Shown: positions 53,378-62,365, counted from the first letter of the stretch. The stretch: DNA of 64,000 bases from Alphaproteobacteria bacterium (GCA_016869215.1 VGEP01000002.1:1-64000), one strand, 5' to 3'. Numbers and translations: made by a program. The notes: a model not told the origin generated them from the sequence alone.

Positions 53378-54342
53378 GCCTGCGCGCCGAATTGCTGCGC
53401 ATCGTGCTGCGGACGTTCTGCAAGCGCGGCTGCGATCCCGAACCCGACATTCCGGCGATCCGGCGCAAGCTGCACACGCTCAAGCGCTTCATTCCGGGAC
53501 CGGCGCGCCGCACGGCACGATCGCCGTTCGACGCCGGCGGCGTCACCGGCCTGCGGATCGCTACGCCGCAGTCGGAGCCCGGCCGCATCGTGCTCTACCT
53601 GCACGGCGGTGCGTACTGCTTCGGCTCGCCCGCGCATTACCGCGACTTCCACTGGCGGATCGCCAGAGCGGCGCGCGCCGAAGTCGTGTGCATCGACTAC
53701 CGGCTCGCGCCGGAGCACCGTTTCCCCGCAGCGCTCGACGATGCGGTGTGCAGCTACCGCGGGCTTCTCGCGCAGGGCGCAGACCCGCGGCGGATCGCGA
53801 TCATGGGCGATTCCGCAGGCGGCGGACTCGTATTTGCAACGCTGCTGCGGTTGCGCGACGAGGGTGCGCCGCTACCGGCCTGCGCCGTGGGGATGTCGCC
53901 CTGGACCGACCTCGCCGCGGCCGGAGCATCGTTCACGGCCAACGCCGAAGCCGACCCGATGCTCGACGGGCCGCAATCGCTGTATTTCGCCAGGACCTAT
54001 CTCGGCGGTGCGGACCCCAGGCATCCCTATGCCTCGCCGCTCTACGGCGATCCGGCCGGACTGCCGCCGGCGCTGATCCAGGTCGGGAGCGACGAAATCC
54101 TGCTCGACAACGCGACGCGCCTTGCCGAAAGAATGCGCGCCGCGGGCTGCCGGGCCGAGTGCCGGGTCTGGCCCCGGATGCCGCACGTCTGGCAGCTCTA
54201 CGCGCGCATCCTGCCGGAGGGCCGGCGCGCCATCGCCGAGATCGGCGAATTCGTGCAGCGCATGACGCCCCAAACGCCGTCTGCTGTGCCGCTTGCCTTG
54301 CCGCGGTCAAACCTTACATTGCAGGCCCATGACCTACGTTGA
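53374..54342 (+). CDS. HSL-family alpha/beta hydrolase (esterase)
   Basis: The 322-residue hormone-sensitive-lipase-like esterase has the oxyanion motif YLHGGAYCFGS, the nucleophile elbow GDSAGGG, ADPMLDG as in the family and a C-terminal MPHVWQLY with the catalytic His; the acid is in GSDEILLDN. It lacks a signal peptide. It is coupled to hxlR upstream and overlaps map by 14 bp downstream, which is unusual and suggests that map relies partly on this transcript. Confidence 0.9.
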   Translation: MSLRAELLRIVLRTFCKRGCDPEPDIPAIRRKLHTLKRFIPGPARRTARSPFDAGGVTGLRIATPQSEPGRIVLYLHGGAYCFGSPAHYRDFHWRIARAARAEVVCIDYRLAPEHRFPAALDDAVCSYRGLLAQGADPRRIAIMGDSAGGGLVFATLLRLRDEGAPLPACAVGMSPWTDLAAAGASFTANAEADPMLDGPQSLYFARTYLGGADPRHPYASPLYGDPAGLPPALIQVGSDEILLDNATRLAERMRAAGCRAECRVWPRMPHVWQLYARILPEGRRAIAEIGEFVQRMTPQTPSAVPLALPRSNLTLQAHDLR

Positions 54343-55153
54343 AGCCGCCACCGCCCCGCTGCGGAAAACCGGCCAGATCAAGCTGCATGGCAAGGATGCC
54401 TTCGAAGGCATGCGCAAGGCCGGCCGGCTGACGGCCGAGTGCCTCGACATGCTGGTCGACGCGGTGAAGCCCGGCGTGCCGACCGAAACCATCGACCGGC
54501 TGGTGCACGAGTTCGCGCGCGACCATGGCGCACTGCCCGCGACGCTGATGTATCGCGGCTACCGCAAGTCGACCTGCACCTCGATCAATCACGTCGTGTG
54601 CCACGGCATTCCCGGCGACAAGCCGATGAAGGAAGGCGACATCGTCAACATCGACGTGACGCTGATCCTCAACGGCTGGCACGGCGACTCCAGCCGCATG
54701 TACGCGGTCGGCGAGATCCCGCGCCGCGCCGAGCGGCTGATCGAGGTGACCTACGAGGCGATGATGCGCGGCATTGCCGCGATCAAGCCCGGCGCAACGA
54801 CCGGCGACATCGGCGCCGCGATCCAGACCTTCGTCGAGGCCCAGCACATGAGCGTGGTGCGCGACTTCTGCGGCCACGGCCTCGGCCGGCTGTTCCACGA
54901 CGAGCCGAACATCGTGCACGTCGGCAGGCCCGGCGAAGGCATCGTACTCAAGTCCGGCATGTTCTTCACCGTCGAGCCGATGATCAATCTCGGCCGTCCG
55001 CACGTGAAGGTGCTGTCCGACGGCTGGACCGCGGTGACGCGCGACCGCTCGCTGTCGGCGCAGTTCGAGCACACCATCGGCGTGACGCCCACCGGCGTCG
55101 AGGTGTTCACGCCCTCGCCCAAGGGGCTGGACAAGCCGCCGTACCGGGGCTGA
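54329..55153 (+). CDS. map: Type I methionine aminopeptidase
   Basis: The 274-residue metallopeptidase removes N-terminal Met from new proteins. Metal ligands are in NIDVTLILNGWHGDSSRMY (two Asp), FCGHGLGRLFHDEP (His), FTVEPMIN (Glu) and QFEHTIGVT (Glu). CTSINHVVCHGIP is the substrate-binding His segment. The ATG at 54329 lies within the hydrolase gene's last 14 bases. It is followed by radC, a conserved pairing in the order. Confidence 0.96.
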   Translation: MTYVEAATAPLRKTGQIKLHGKDAFEGMRKAGRLTAECLDMLVDAVKPGVPTETIDRLVHEFARDHGALPATLMYRGYRKSTCTSINHVVCHGIPGDKPMKEGDIVNIDVTLILNGWHGDSSRMYAVGEIPRRAERLIEVTYEAMMRGIAAIKPGATTGDIGAAIQTFVEAQHMSVVRDFCGHGLGRLFHDEPNIVHVGRPGEGIVLKSGMFFTVEPMINLGRPHVKVLSDGWTAVTRDRSLSAQFEHTIGVTPTGVEVFTPSPKGLDKPPYRG

Positions 55154-55219
55154 TCGCGCCGCTCGCTTCCCGATTGCAAAGCCCGCAAACTACCCTCATC
55201 CTGACGGGGTGCGTGCGGG

Positions 55220-55957
55220 GTGGTTGCGTTGCCGAAGTCAGCAAAACTGAAGGATGCCGCCGGCAAGCCCGGCCTGGCCGAGGCGCCGCCGCATTATCAC
55301 GGCCACCGCGAGCGCCTGCGGGCACGCTTCCGCGAGGCCGGCGCGGATGCGCTCCGTGACTACGAGCTGCTCGAACTGCTGCTGGCCCGGACCATTCCCC
55401 GAATGGACGTCAAGCCGATAGCCAAAGAGCTGATCGAGACATTCGGCTCGTTCGCGGAGGTGCTGGCCGCGCCGCGGCTGCGGCTCGAGGAGGTCAAGGG
55501 GATCAAGGAAGCCACCAGCACCGATCTCAAGATCATTCATGCCGCCGCAAGCCTGATGACGCGCGGCGCGGTCAAGAAGCGCCCGGTGCTGTCGTCATGG
55601 ACTGCGGTGCTCGATTATTGCCGCACCGCCATGGCGTTCGCCGACAAGGAGCGCTTCAGCATCATCTTCCTCGACAAGCGCAACCAGGTGATCGCCGACG
55701 AGGTGCAGCAGACCGGCACCGTGGACCACACGCCGGTCTATCCGCGCGAGGTGGTCAAGCGCGCGCTGGAGCTCTCCGCAACCGCGATCATTCTGGTGCA
55801 CAATCATCCCTCCGGGGACCCGACGCCGAGCCGCGCCGACATTCAGATGACGCAGTCGATCGTGGAGATCGCGAAGCCTTTGGGAATTGCCGTGCACGAC
55901 CACATCATCGTCGGCAAGGACGGGCACGCGAGCTTCAAGGGGCTGAAGCTGATCTAG
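55220..55957 (+). CDS. radC: RadC/MPN-domain DNA-associated protein
   Basis: The 245-residue protein has an N-terminal UPF0758/HhH region ([26 protein letters not shown]). A C-terminal MPN domain has the JAMM motif [16 protein letters not shown]. The start codon appears to be GTG at 55220 with GACGGGG upstream. RadC's cellular function remains debated. Its final 77 bases are duplicated about 1 kb downstream, flanking the next gene. Confidence 0.93.
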   Translation: MVALPKSAKLKDAAGKPGLAEAPPHYHGHRERLRARFREAGADALRDYELLELLLARTIPRMDVKPIAKELIETFGSFAEVLAAPRLRLEEVKGIKEATSTDLKIIHAAASLMTRGAVKKRPVLSSWTAVLDYCRTAMAFADKERFSIIFLDKRNQVIADEVQQTGTVDHTPVYPREVVKRALELSATAIILVHNHPSGDPTPSRADIQMTQSIVEIAKPLGIAVHDHIIVGKDGHASFKGLKLI

Positions 55958-55995
55958 ACATCGGCTTCCGAAGGCAAAGCGGACAGGAGTTTGCC

Positions 55996-56898
55996 ATGCT
56001 CAAAATAGCTCTTGCTTCGCGCATCCAGGCAAGACAGTCCCGGTCGGGCAACGGGATTCCCATGCGGATCGCAAGCGACATCCGAAACTGGACTTGCGGC
56101 TCGCTGATTGCCATTGCCGTCATTTTCCTCAATGGCGCTGCGGCGGCCGACGATGGCGCGCTATGTGTAAGAGGATCCGGACGCGCCGCTATCGACGCCT
56201 GCACCCGTGCCCTCAACTCGGGCCGATTTGACCGGCGCAACATGGCGCTGATCCTCAGCAATCGAGCCAACCAGCACGAGCGCTTCGGCGAATATGAGAA
56301 AGCCATCGCCGATCATAACGAGGCGATCCGGACCGATCCGACCTACGCCGGCGGTTTCATGCATCGTGGCAATACCTACGCTCGGCGCGGCGAACTGGAT
56401 CGCGCGCTCGCCGATCACTCCGAAGCAATCCGGCTCGCCCCCAAGGATGCCGACACGTTTTACAACCGGGGCCTCACGTACAAGCATAAGGGCGACCACG
56501 AGCGGGCCATTGCGGATTACACGGCAGGAATTGAATTGGACGCCAACCAATCGCGACTTTGGGGTCAACGCTGCTGGTCGCGCGCTGTTGTCGGCAAGCA
56601 ATTGCGGGAAGCGCTGGACGACTGCAACAAGGCCAGCAGTCTCAGCCCGAAGATTCCCCAAATCTTTGCCTATCGCGGGTTCGTCAATTTGAAGCTCGGG
56701 CAATTCGACAAGGCGCTTTCCGACTACGACACAGCTTTCCTGTTGACCAAAATTCCCGACCATGCCGACTGGCTCTATGGCCGCGGCGTGACCAAAGTGA
56801 GAAAGGGCGACATCGCCGGCGGCAATGCCGATATTGCGAGAGCGAAGACCATCAAGGCCGACATCGCAGAAGAGTACGCGAAGTATGGAATAAAATAG
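55996..56898 (+). CDS. Exported TPR-repeat protein, possibly acquired
   Basis: The 300-residue protein has about six tetratricopeptide repeats, with motifs such as RANQHERFGEYEKAIADHNEAIRTDP, RGNTYARRGELDRALADHSEAIRLAP and RGLTYKHKGDHERAIADY (from about residue 87). A signal peptide would begin at the ATG 56062 (MRIASDIRNWTCGSLIAIAVIFLNGAAAA). The ATG at 55996 has the better ribosome site (ACAGGAG) but adds 22 residues before it. The gene uses more A/T third positions than its neighbours and is bracketed by copies of the radC tail, so it probably inserted here. Its partner proteins are unknown. Confidence 0.8.
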   Translation: MLKIALASRIQARQSRSGNGIPMRIASDIRNWTCGSLIAIAVIFLNGAAAADDGALCVRGSGRAAIDACTRALNSGRFDRRNMALILSNRANQHERFGEYEKAIADHNEAIRTDPTYAGGFMHRGNTYARRGELDRALADHSEAIRLAPKDADTFYNRGLTYKHKGDHERAIADYTAGIELDANQSRLWGQRCWSRAVVGKQLREALDDCNKASSLSPKIPQIFAYRGFVNLKLGQFDKALSDYDTAFLLTKIPDHADWLYGRGVTKVRKGDIAGGNADIARAKTIKADIAEEYAKYGIK

Positions 56899-56919
56899 AC
56901 GCCAGGACCCGGAAGCGGA

Positions 56920-56994
56920 TGGGGATTGCGGCTCACGATCTCATCGTCGTCGGCAAGGGCGGGCACGCGAGCTTCAAGGGTTGAAGCTGATCTA
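56920..56994 (+). pseudogene. Duplicated fragment of the radC 3' end
   Basis: These 75 bases match the last part of radC (55881-55957) at about 85% by eye, with one base missing near the end (CAAGGGTTGAAGC versus CAAGGGGCTGAAGC). The peptide reads MGIAAHDLIVVGKGGHASFKG, against [20 protein letters not shown] in RadC. It has no upstream coding part and is a remnant. Confidence 0.85.
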
Positions 56995-57011
56995 TCTAGG
57001 GATGCCGGCGC

Positions 57012-58217
57012 TTACGCCGCATACACCGCCGGAACCGACGGCTCCTTGTTCCACTCCGCCACGGGATCGAAGCCCCAGACCCATTCCGAGTTGCCGTGGG
57101 CGCTGCCCTTGCCGGACGCGATCAGGTCCTTCTGCACCGCGGCGTCGCGCATGTGCTTGAAGCGGGCGTTGGACAGCGACAGCCGCTGCACGCCGTGCAC
57201 GCGCGGGATGCGCACCCTGCGGAAGTTGTCGAACGCTTCGGCCGGATCGGAGCAGGCTTGGAGCCAGCGCGACAGAATGTAGGCGTCCTCGAACGCCTGG
57301 CAGGCGCCCTGCCCCGCGTTCGGCAGCATGGCGTGCGCGGCGTCGCCGATCAGCTGGATGCGGCCGCGGCCCCAGTTACGCGTCAGCGGTCGCGTGAACA
57401 GGCCCCATTTCGAAACTTCGGTGACGAGGCTCATGAGCTTCGCCAGGCGCGGCTCGGGATTGGGAAAGCTCAGGCGCATCTCGTCGGGATCGCCGCGGGT
57501 CGACCAGCCCTCCTCGACCCACTTGTCGGTGTCCTCCTGGGTGACGATGTTCACCTGCCGGCCCCGGCGGATGTAATAGCCGATGAAGTGGCAGCCCGGC
57601 CCGACCCACTGGGTGTGGCCCATGGGCTCCAGCACGTCCTCCGGCACGTCAGCGGCATCGAGCAGCGCGCGCCAGACCATCTGGCCGGTGTAGGCCGGGT
57701 TGTCGTCGCCGTAGAGCGCCTGCCGGACGACCGAGCGGATGCCGTCGGCGGCGATCACGTATTCGGCTTCGATCTGCGCGCCGTTGGCGAACGCGAGTTC
57801 CACGCGGTCGCCCCGCTCCTCCAGCCCGGTCAGCCGATGTCCCAAGTGGACGGCGCCGAGATCGACCCCGCCGGCCAACGCATCCACCAGATCGGCGCGA
57901 TGGAAGGTGTAGTAGGGAGCGCCAAACCGCTCCGCAGCCTTGTGGCGGTCGTTGAATTCCAGGAACTCGCCGGTCTGCATGTTGCGCGTATAGATGCCGC
58001 GCGACAGGTGCCCGACGGCCGCGACCCGGTCGCCGGCGCCGATGGCGCGCAGCGCCTTGACCGCCTGCGGGCTGGCGTTGACCGCGGCGCCGATCTCGCC
58101 CAGCGCGGGGGCGGCTTCGAAGACCTGCGCCTCGATGCCGGCGCGCTTCAGCGCATTTGCGGCTGCGAGGCCGGCAAGCCCGCCGCCGACGATCGCGATC
58201 CTGGTGCCTGACGGCAT
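57012..58217 (-). CDS. FAD-dependent aromatic monooxygenase (salicylate-hydroxylase-like)
   Basis: The 401-residue flavoenzyme has the GXGXXG motif AIVGGGLAGLAAANALKRAG, the DG-type segment ADGIRSVVRQAL and GDAAHAMLPNAGQGACQAFEDAYIL. Together these are diagnostic of class A single-component hydroxylases acting on aromatic acids. ATG 58217 gives the standard N-terminus. A 24-bp site 38 bp upstream is shared with the Bug gene at 59163. The TetR gene is divergent. Substrates might include salicylate or 3/6-hydroxynicotinate-like compounds. Confidence 0.9.
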   Translation of the reverse strand: MPSGTRIAIVGGGLAGLAAANALKRAGIEAQVFEAAPALGEIGAAVNASPQAVKALRAIGAGDRVAAVGHLSRGIYTRNMQTGEFLEFNDRHKAAERFGAPYYTFHRADLVDALAGGVDLGAVHLGHRLTGLEERGDRVELAFANGAQIEAEYVIAADGIRSVVRQALYGDDNPAYTGQMVWRALLDAADVPEDVLEPMGHTQWVGPGCHFIGYYIRRGRQVNIVTQEDTDKWVEEGWSTRGDPDEMRLSFPNPEPRLAKLMSLVTEVSKWGLFTRPLTRNWGRGRIQLIGDAAHAMLPNAGQGACQAFEDAYILSRWLQACSDPAEAFDNFRRVRIPRVHGVQRLSLSNARFKHMRDAAVQKDLIASGKGSAHGNSEWVWGFDPVAEWNKEPSVPAVYAA

Positions 58218-58254
58218 TCGCCTGCCCTCGACCAACTTCACCCGTGCGCCGAAC

Positions 58255-58278
58255 CTAATTAAACAACCAGTTAACTGG
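58255..58278. promoter_or_regulatory. Putative TetR operator, site 1
   Basis: The sequence CTAATTAA-N6-AGTTAACTGG lies 38 bp upstream of the monooxygenase ATG and 67 bp before the TetR ATG. The same site in the opposite strand orientation occurs at 59101-59124, 39 bp before a Bug gene, with 19 of 24 identical positions. It contains the perfect dyad CCAGTTAACTGG. Confidence 0.7.
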
Positions 58279-58345
58279 CGCGCCGCGTTGCTGTCAACGG
58301 CATGCGGTCGTTGCTTTGCCGGGCCGCCGGGGGCATGGTTGCGCC

Positions 58346-59053
58346 ATGAAACGCCGCAAACGCGCGACGGCTCCGCAGAAGCGAAACGCCGACGCCACCC
58401 GAGCGAAGATTCTGCAAGCCGCACTCGATGAATTCAGCGAGCGCGGCCTGCCCGCCGCCAGCACCGACGACATCGCCGACCGCTGCGGCGTCAACAAGCG
58501 GATGATCTACTACTATTTCGGCAGCAAGGAGGGGCTCTATCTCGCCGCCCTGGAGTCGGTGTTCGAACGGTTCGTCGCGCTCGAACGGGAGATCGACGTC
58601 GAGCACCTGGAGCCCGCGGCCGCGATCGAGGCAATGATCGACCTCAAGATCGACTACTACGTCGAGAACCCGCACTTCGTGTCGTTTCTCGCGATGGAGA
58701 ACTTCTACAAGGCGCGGCACCTGCGCAAGTCGAAGAAGCTGCACATGTTCAAGACGCCGCTGACGGAGGTCATCGCGCGCATCCTGAAGCGCGGCCAGAG
58801 CAGCGGCCAATTCCGGCAGGACGTGGACCCGGTCGACTTCTACGTTTCCATGTGCGCGCTCTGCATCATGTATTTCTCCAACCAGCACAGCCTGGGCGCG
58901 ATCTTCCAGCGCGACATGATGTCCGGCGCCAACATCGAACGGCGCCGGCGCACGGTCGTCGACTTCGTGCTGAGCTATCTGCAGATGACGGACGGCGCGC
59001 GGACACCGGCGCCCGGACGCAAGCCCGCACGGCAGGCCGCGCTGGTGTCGTGA
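58346..59053 (+). CDS. TetR-family regulator of the monooxygenase/Bug genes
   Basis: The 235-residue protein has an N-terminal TetR DNA-binding domain (RAKILQAALDEFSERGLPAASTDDIADRCGVNKRMIYYYFGSKEGLYLAALE, residues about 18-68) and a helical ligand-binding domain. A basic C-terminal tail (GRKPARQAALVS) is unusual. It is divergent from the flavin monooxygenase, and the repeat of its probable operator at the next gene suggests that it controls both. The inducer is likely the aromatic substrate. Confidence 0.9.
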   Translation: MKRRKRATAPQKRNADATRAKILQAALDEFSERGLPAASTDDIADRCGVNKRMIYYYFGSKEGLYLAALESVFERFVALEREIDVEHLEPAAAIEAMIDLKIDYYVENPHFVSFLAMENFYKARHLRKSKKLHMFKTPLTEVIARILKRGQSSGQFRQDVDPVDFYVSMCALCIMYFSNQHSLGAIFQRDMMSGANIERRRRTVVDFVLSYLQMTDGARTPAPGRKPARQAALVS

Positions 59054-59100
59054 TCCGCCGCAGGCCGCGACAAGCCGGCCGTTGACAGCCGTTCCAGGCC

Positions 59101-59124
59101 CCAGTTAACTCCCCGGTTAATTAG
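59101..59124. promoter_or_regulatory. Putative TetR operator, site 2
   Basis: CCAGTTAACT-N6-TTAATTAG lies 39 bp upstream of the Bug gene start. It is the inverted copy of site 1, and both have the same orientation relative to their own gene. Confidence 0.7.
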
Positions 59125-59162
59125 AGGCGGAACGCGCCTCGCAAGCCTGTGGGGGAAACGCC

Positions 59163-60125
59163 ATGAAGCGGAGAATCGTCGCCATTCTGGTTGCGCTTCT
59201 TGCGTATCCGGTCGCACTCCATGCACAGACGTTTCCCGACCGGCCGGTCCGGCTGATCGTGCCGTCGCCCGCGGGCGGGCCGCCGGACGTCATGGCGCGG
59301 CTCCTGTCGGACAAGATGGCCGCCAATCTCGGGCAGCCCGTGATCGTGGAGAACCGTCCGGGCGCGGGCGGCACGATCGGAGCGCGGACGGTGCTCGGCA
59401 CCGCGCCCGACGGCTACACCATGCTGATGGGAAGCACGAGCACGCTGCTGATCGCGCCCGCGATCTACAAGAACGCCGGCTACCACGCCGGGTCGTTCGC
59501 GCCGATCGCGCGCGTCGCGGACAGCCGCGAGGTGCTCGCAGTCCATCCGTCGGTTCCCGCCAAGTCGGTGGCCGAGCTGGTGGCGCTGGCGAAGGCCAAG
59601 CCCGGCACGCTGAACTTTGCCTCTGCGGGGATCGGAACGCTGCCCCATATCGAGGGCGAGCTCCTCAAGGCGCGCGCCAGGATCGACATCAGCCATGTCC
59701 CCTATCGCGGCGGCGGACTGGCGCTTACGGGGCTGATGGGCGGCCAGGTCCACTTCATGTTTTCCACCCTGACCCAGATGCTGCCGAACATCCGCGAGGG
59801 CCGCGTGCGCGGACTGGCGGTGACGAGCGCCGACCGCAGCAAGCTCGCGCCGGAGATTCCGACCATGGTCGAGAGCGGGTTCGACAATTTCGTCGTGACG
59901 TCGATCTCGGCGGTGGTCGCGCCGCCGGGGACGCCGGCCGCGATCGCGTGGCGGCTCAATCAGGCCGTGGCTGCCGCGCTCAATTCGGAAGAGGTCCGGC
60001 AGGCGCTGGCGAAGATGGGCGGCGAAGCGCGCCAAGGCACGCCGGAAGACCTCGCTGCGTTCCTTTCCGTGGAACAGAAGCGCTGGGCCGAGATCATCAA
60101 GACCACGGGCGTTTCGCTCGAATAG
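59163..60125 (+). CDS. Bug-family periplasmic binding protein (TetR-controlled)
   Basis: The 320-residue exported protein has a signal peptide ending at ALHA-Q. The Bug signature FPDRPVRLIVPSPAGGPPDVMARLL and VENRPGAGGTIGA are present, with APDGYTMLMGSTST in the ligand loop. The shared operator with the monooxygenase suggests it captures the aromatic acid, or a related compound, for that enzyme. No TctAB genes are close; a membrane partner encoded elsewhere is expected. It is convergent with another Bug gene, separated by a bidirectional terminator. Confidence 0.9.
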   Translation: MKRRIVAILVALLAYPVALHAQTFPDRPVRLIVPSPAGGPPDVMARLLSDKMAANLGQPVIVENRPGAGGTIGARTVLGTAPDGYTMLMGSTSTLLIAPAIYKNAGYHAGSFAPIARVADSREVLAVHPSVPAKSVAELVALAKAKPGTLNFASAGIGTLPHIEGELLKARARIDISHVPYRGGGLALTGLMGGQVHFMFSTLTQMLPNIREGRVRGLAVTSADRSKLAPEIPTMVESGFDNFVVTSISAVVAPPGTPAAIAWRLNQAVAAALNSEEVRQALAKMGGEARQGTPEDLAAFLSVEQKRWAEIIKTTGVSLE

Positions 60126-60157
60126 ACGGCGGCGGCGCGCAGGCGCATGAAACGGCC

Positions 60158-60190
60158 GAGGCCGCGTGCATGGCACGCGGCCTCGTCTTT
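60158..60190. terminator. Bidirectional rho-independent terminator
   Basis: A 12-bp perfect stem (60158-60169 with 60173-60184, GAGGCCGCGTGC/GCACGCGGCCTC) with a three-base loop is followed by GTCTTT on the plus strand. On the minus strand it is followed by GGCCGTTT. It separates the two convergent Bug genes. Confidence 0.75.
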
Positions 60191-60219
60191 CACGGCCCGG
60201 CTTGCCGGACGACGCGCGA

Positions 60220-61188
60220 TCAATCGATCTTGATGTTCGCGGCCTTGGCAACGGCGCGCCACTGCGCGAGGTCCTTCAGGATGAAGTCCCGGTAGGCGTC
60301 GCCGAGCTGAAGATCGGTCTGGTAGCCGAGCTTGGCCAGACGATCGAGCAAGTCCTTGTCCTTCATCATTGCAGAGATGCCCTGCTTGAGCTTGTTCAGG
60401 ACCGGCTCCGGCGTCTTCGCGGGCGCGCTCAGGCCATAACCGACGATCGTCGTCACGTTCAGCCCGAGTTCGCGCAGCGTCGGCACGTCGGGCAGCTGGT
60501 GGTAACGCTTGTCGCCGGTCACGGCGAGCACGCGGATCTTGCCCCCCTCCGCATGTGGCTTCGCCTGCGGCGGCGTCACCAGCGAGACGTCGACCGTGCC
60601 GGCGATCAGCGCGTTGGTCGCGGGGCCGAGGCCCGCGAACGGCACGTGGACCATGTTCATCCCGGCGGCCTGGTTCATCAGCACGATGCCGAGCTGCGGC
60701 GCGCTGCCGATGCCGGCGCTGCCGAAGTTCAGCTTGCCTGGATTGGCCTTGGCATAGGCGATCAGCTCCGCCAACGACTTCACCGGCACCTTGACGTTGA
60801 CCGACACGGCGAACGGCAGCTGCAGAACGCCCGCGATGAAAGCGAAGTCGTCCGGGATTTTGTACGGCACGGACGCCTTCACGGCCGGCAGGATCGACAG
60901 GCCGTCGGTGACGGTCCAGAGCAGCGTGTAGCCGTCGGGCGCCGACTTCGCGACCAGATCGGTGCCGAGCTGCGCCGCGGCGCCCGGCCGGTTCTCCACG
61001 AAGAACTGCTGGCCGAGGCGCTTGGTCAGCTCCGCGGCGATGACACGTCCGACCGTGTCGGTGCCGCCGCCGGCCGCAAATGGCACCAGCATCCGCACCG
61101 GCTTCGTCGGATAGTCCTGCGCCGCCGCGTGCTGAAGTCCAGCCGCCAGTCCGGTAACGGCCAGTGTGGCCAGAAGCAATTTTCGCAT
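60220..61188 (-). CDS. Bug-family periplasmic binding protein (MarR-associated)
   Basis: The 322-residue exported protein has the signal peptide MRKLLLATLAVTGLAAGLQHAAA. The Bug opening YPTKPVRMLVPFAAGGGTDTVGRVIA is followed by VENRPGAAAQLGTD and APDGYTLLWTVTD. A dyad 86 bp upstream matches the one before the LigB dioxygenase, so both are probably switched together. The ligand is likely a carboxylated aromatic. It is an orphan, as its membrane partners are absent from the window. Confidence 0.9.
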   Translation of the reverse strand: MRKLLLATLAVTGLAAGLQHAAAQDYPTKPVRMLVPFAAGGGTDTVGRVIAAELTKRLGQQFFVENRPGAAAQLGTDLVAKSAPDGYTLLWTVTDGLSILPAVKASVPYKIPDDFAFIAGVLQLPFAVSVNVKVPVKSLAELIAYAKANPGKLNFGSAGIGSAPQLGIVLMNQAAGMNMVHVPFAGLGPATNALIAGTVDVSLVTPPQAKPHAEGGKIRVLAVTGDKRYHQLPDVPTLRELGLNVTTIVGYGLSAPAKTPEPVLNKLKQGISAMMKDKDLLDRLAKLGYQTDLQLGDAYRDFILKDLAQWRAVAKAANIKID

Positions 61189-61273
61189 GACAGGTTCCTC
61201 CCGATTTCCGAGTTCTGCCGGCGGCTCGGACGCGGTGGAACGGCGGCCGCCCGGCGCCTGGGCTCGGCGGTAC

Positions 61274-61289
61274 AGTATGTTACGATACT
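61274..61289. promoter_or_regulatory. Putative MarR operator, site 1 (upstream of the Bug gene)
   Basis: The perfect dyad AGTAT-GTTACG-ATACT lies between the LigB gene and the Bug gene start. It shares 11 of 16 positions with the site at 62366-62381, including both outer boxes. Confidence 0.6.
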
Positions 61290-61323
61290 ATGGTGTCAAT
61301 GCGGGCGCCCGGCAGGCGGCCGC

Positions 61324-62310
61324 TCAGCGCCAGCTTGCAAAGCAGAGCCCGACGCCGGTCATGGCGCGCGAGCGGTACGCCGGCACGTAGGTGAGCCAGT
61401 CGAGCTTCAGGTCCGCCGCCGCTGCCGCAACCGCGATCCAGTTGCGGATTTCCGACGAGCCGGTGTGCAGCAGGCGCGGGGGCAAGGACTTCAGCGCCGC
61501 GTAATCGTTGTTGCGCAGCGCCGCCACGACCTTGCCGTCCAGGTCCTCGTTGACCAGAAAGTGGCTTAAGCCCCCGGACGCCATGACGCCGACGCGGAGG
61601 TCGTCCGGGAAGCTCGCGGCAAGATCGCGGATCGCGGCGCCCAATTCGAAGCAGCGCGCCGGGCTCGGCTGATTGGGCGGATAGTACGTGTTGAGGAACA
61701 CCGGCACGATCGGGATCGGCGGCTCGGCCATGTAGCGCCGGTGCACGAACGAATAGGCATGGCCCTCGAATTGGTCGCTCACCAATGCCTTGACGGCGGT
61801 GATGTCGAAGTTTCGATCCATCAATCCGGCGATGATGTGCGTCGCCAGCGCCGGATGACAGGGATAGAACCGGTCCTTGCCGTCCTCCATGCGCTTGCGC
61901 TGGTCGAGCAGATACCAGTCGGCGGCCGGCGCCGTGGGTGCGGCCGCGTTGCGGATCGTCTCGCCGTGATAGATCCCGATCGCCGGGCGGCAGGCGTCCT
62001 GGAAGATTTCCCGCTGATCGTCGCCGACGACGATCAGCACGTCGAGCCTGGCCGCCGCGAGATCGGCCTGAAGGCGGTCCATCGCGCCCCAGGTCGTCCG
62101 GTGCCGCTGCGCGATCGCCTCCTTGGAAATCTTGGCCGCCGCCGCGGGCGGCGTCGACTTCAGCAACTCGTCGAACGAGCGGGGTGTGCCTTCGAAATCG
62201 TTGATCGGCGCCTTGCAGTCGACGTGATCGAACAGCGCCTGCCAGTTCTCCACCGCCGAGAACAACATAGTGCTATGCGAGGTTCCGAATGCTGCTACAA
62301 TCCGCGCCAT
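61324..62310 (-). CDS. LigB-type (class III) extradiol ring-cleavage dioxygenase
   Basis: The 328-residue Fe(II)-dependent enzyme of the LigB superfamily opens a catechol-type ring. MARIVAAFGTSHST carries the first metal-site His, and VVGDDQREIF, SFVHRRY and SGGLSHFLVNEDLD supply further conserved His and acid residues. It lacks the alpha subunit of protocatechuate 4,5-dioxygenase, so it is a stand-alone type. The ATG at 62310 is followed in the opposite direction by a dyad and the MarR gene. Substrate class: protocatechuate, gallate or a substituted catechol. Confidence 0.88.
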   Translation of the reverse strand: MARIVAAFGTSHSTMLFSAVENWQALFDHVDCKAPINDFEGTPRSFDELLKSTPPAAAAKISKEAIAQRHRTTWGAMDRLQADLAAARLDVLIVVGDDQREIFQDACRPAIGIYHGETIRNAAAPTAPAADWYLLDQRKRMEDGKDRFYPCHPALATHIIAGLMDRNFDITAVKALVSDQFEGHAYSFVHRRYMAEPPIPIVPVFLNTYYPPNQPSPARCFELGAAIRDLAASFPDDLRVGVMASGGLSHFLVNEDLDGKVVAALRNNDYAALKSLPPRLLHTGSSEIRNWIAVAAAAADLKLDWLTYVPAYRSRAMTGVGLCFASWR

Positions 62311-62365
62311 CTATTCCCCCGACACGCCACTTTTGCCTGCGGCGAGAGCTTCGCGATCCGCCAAT

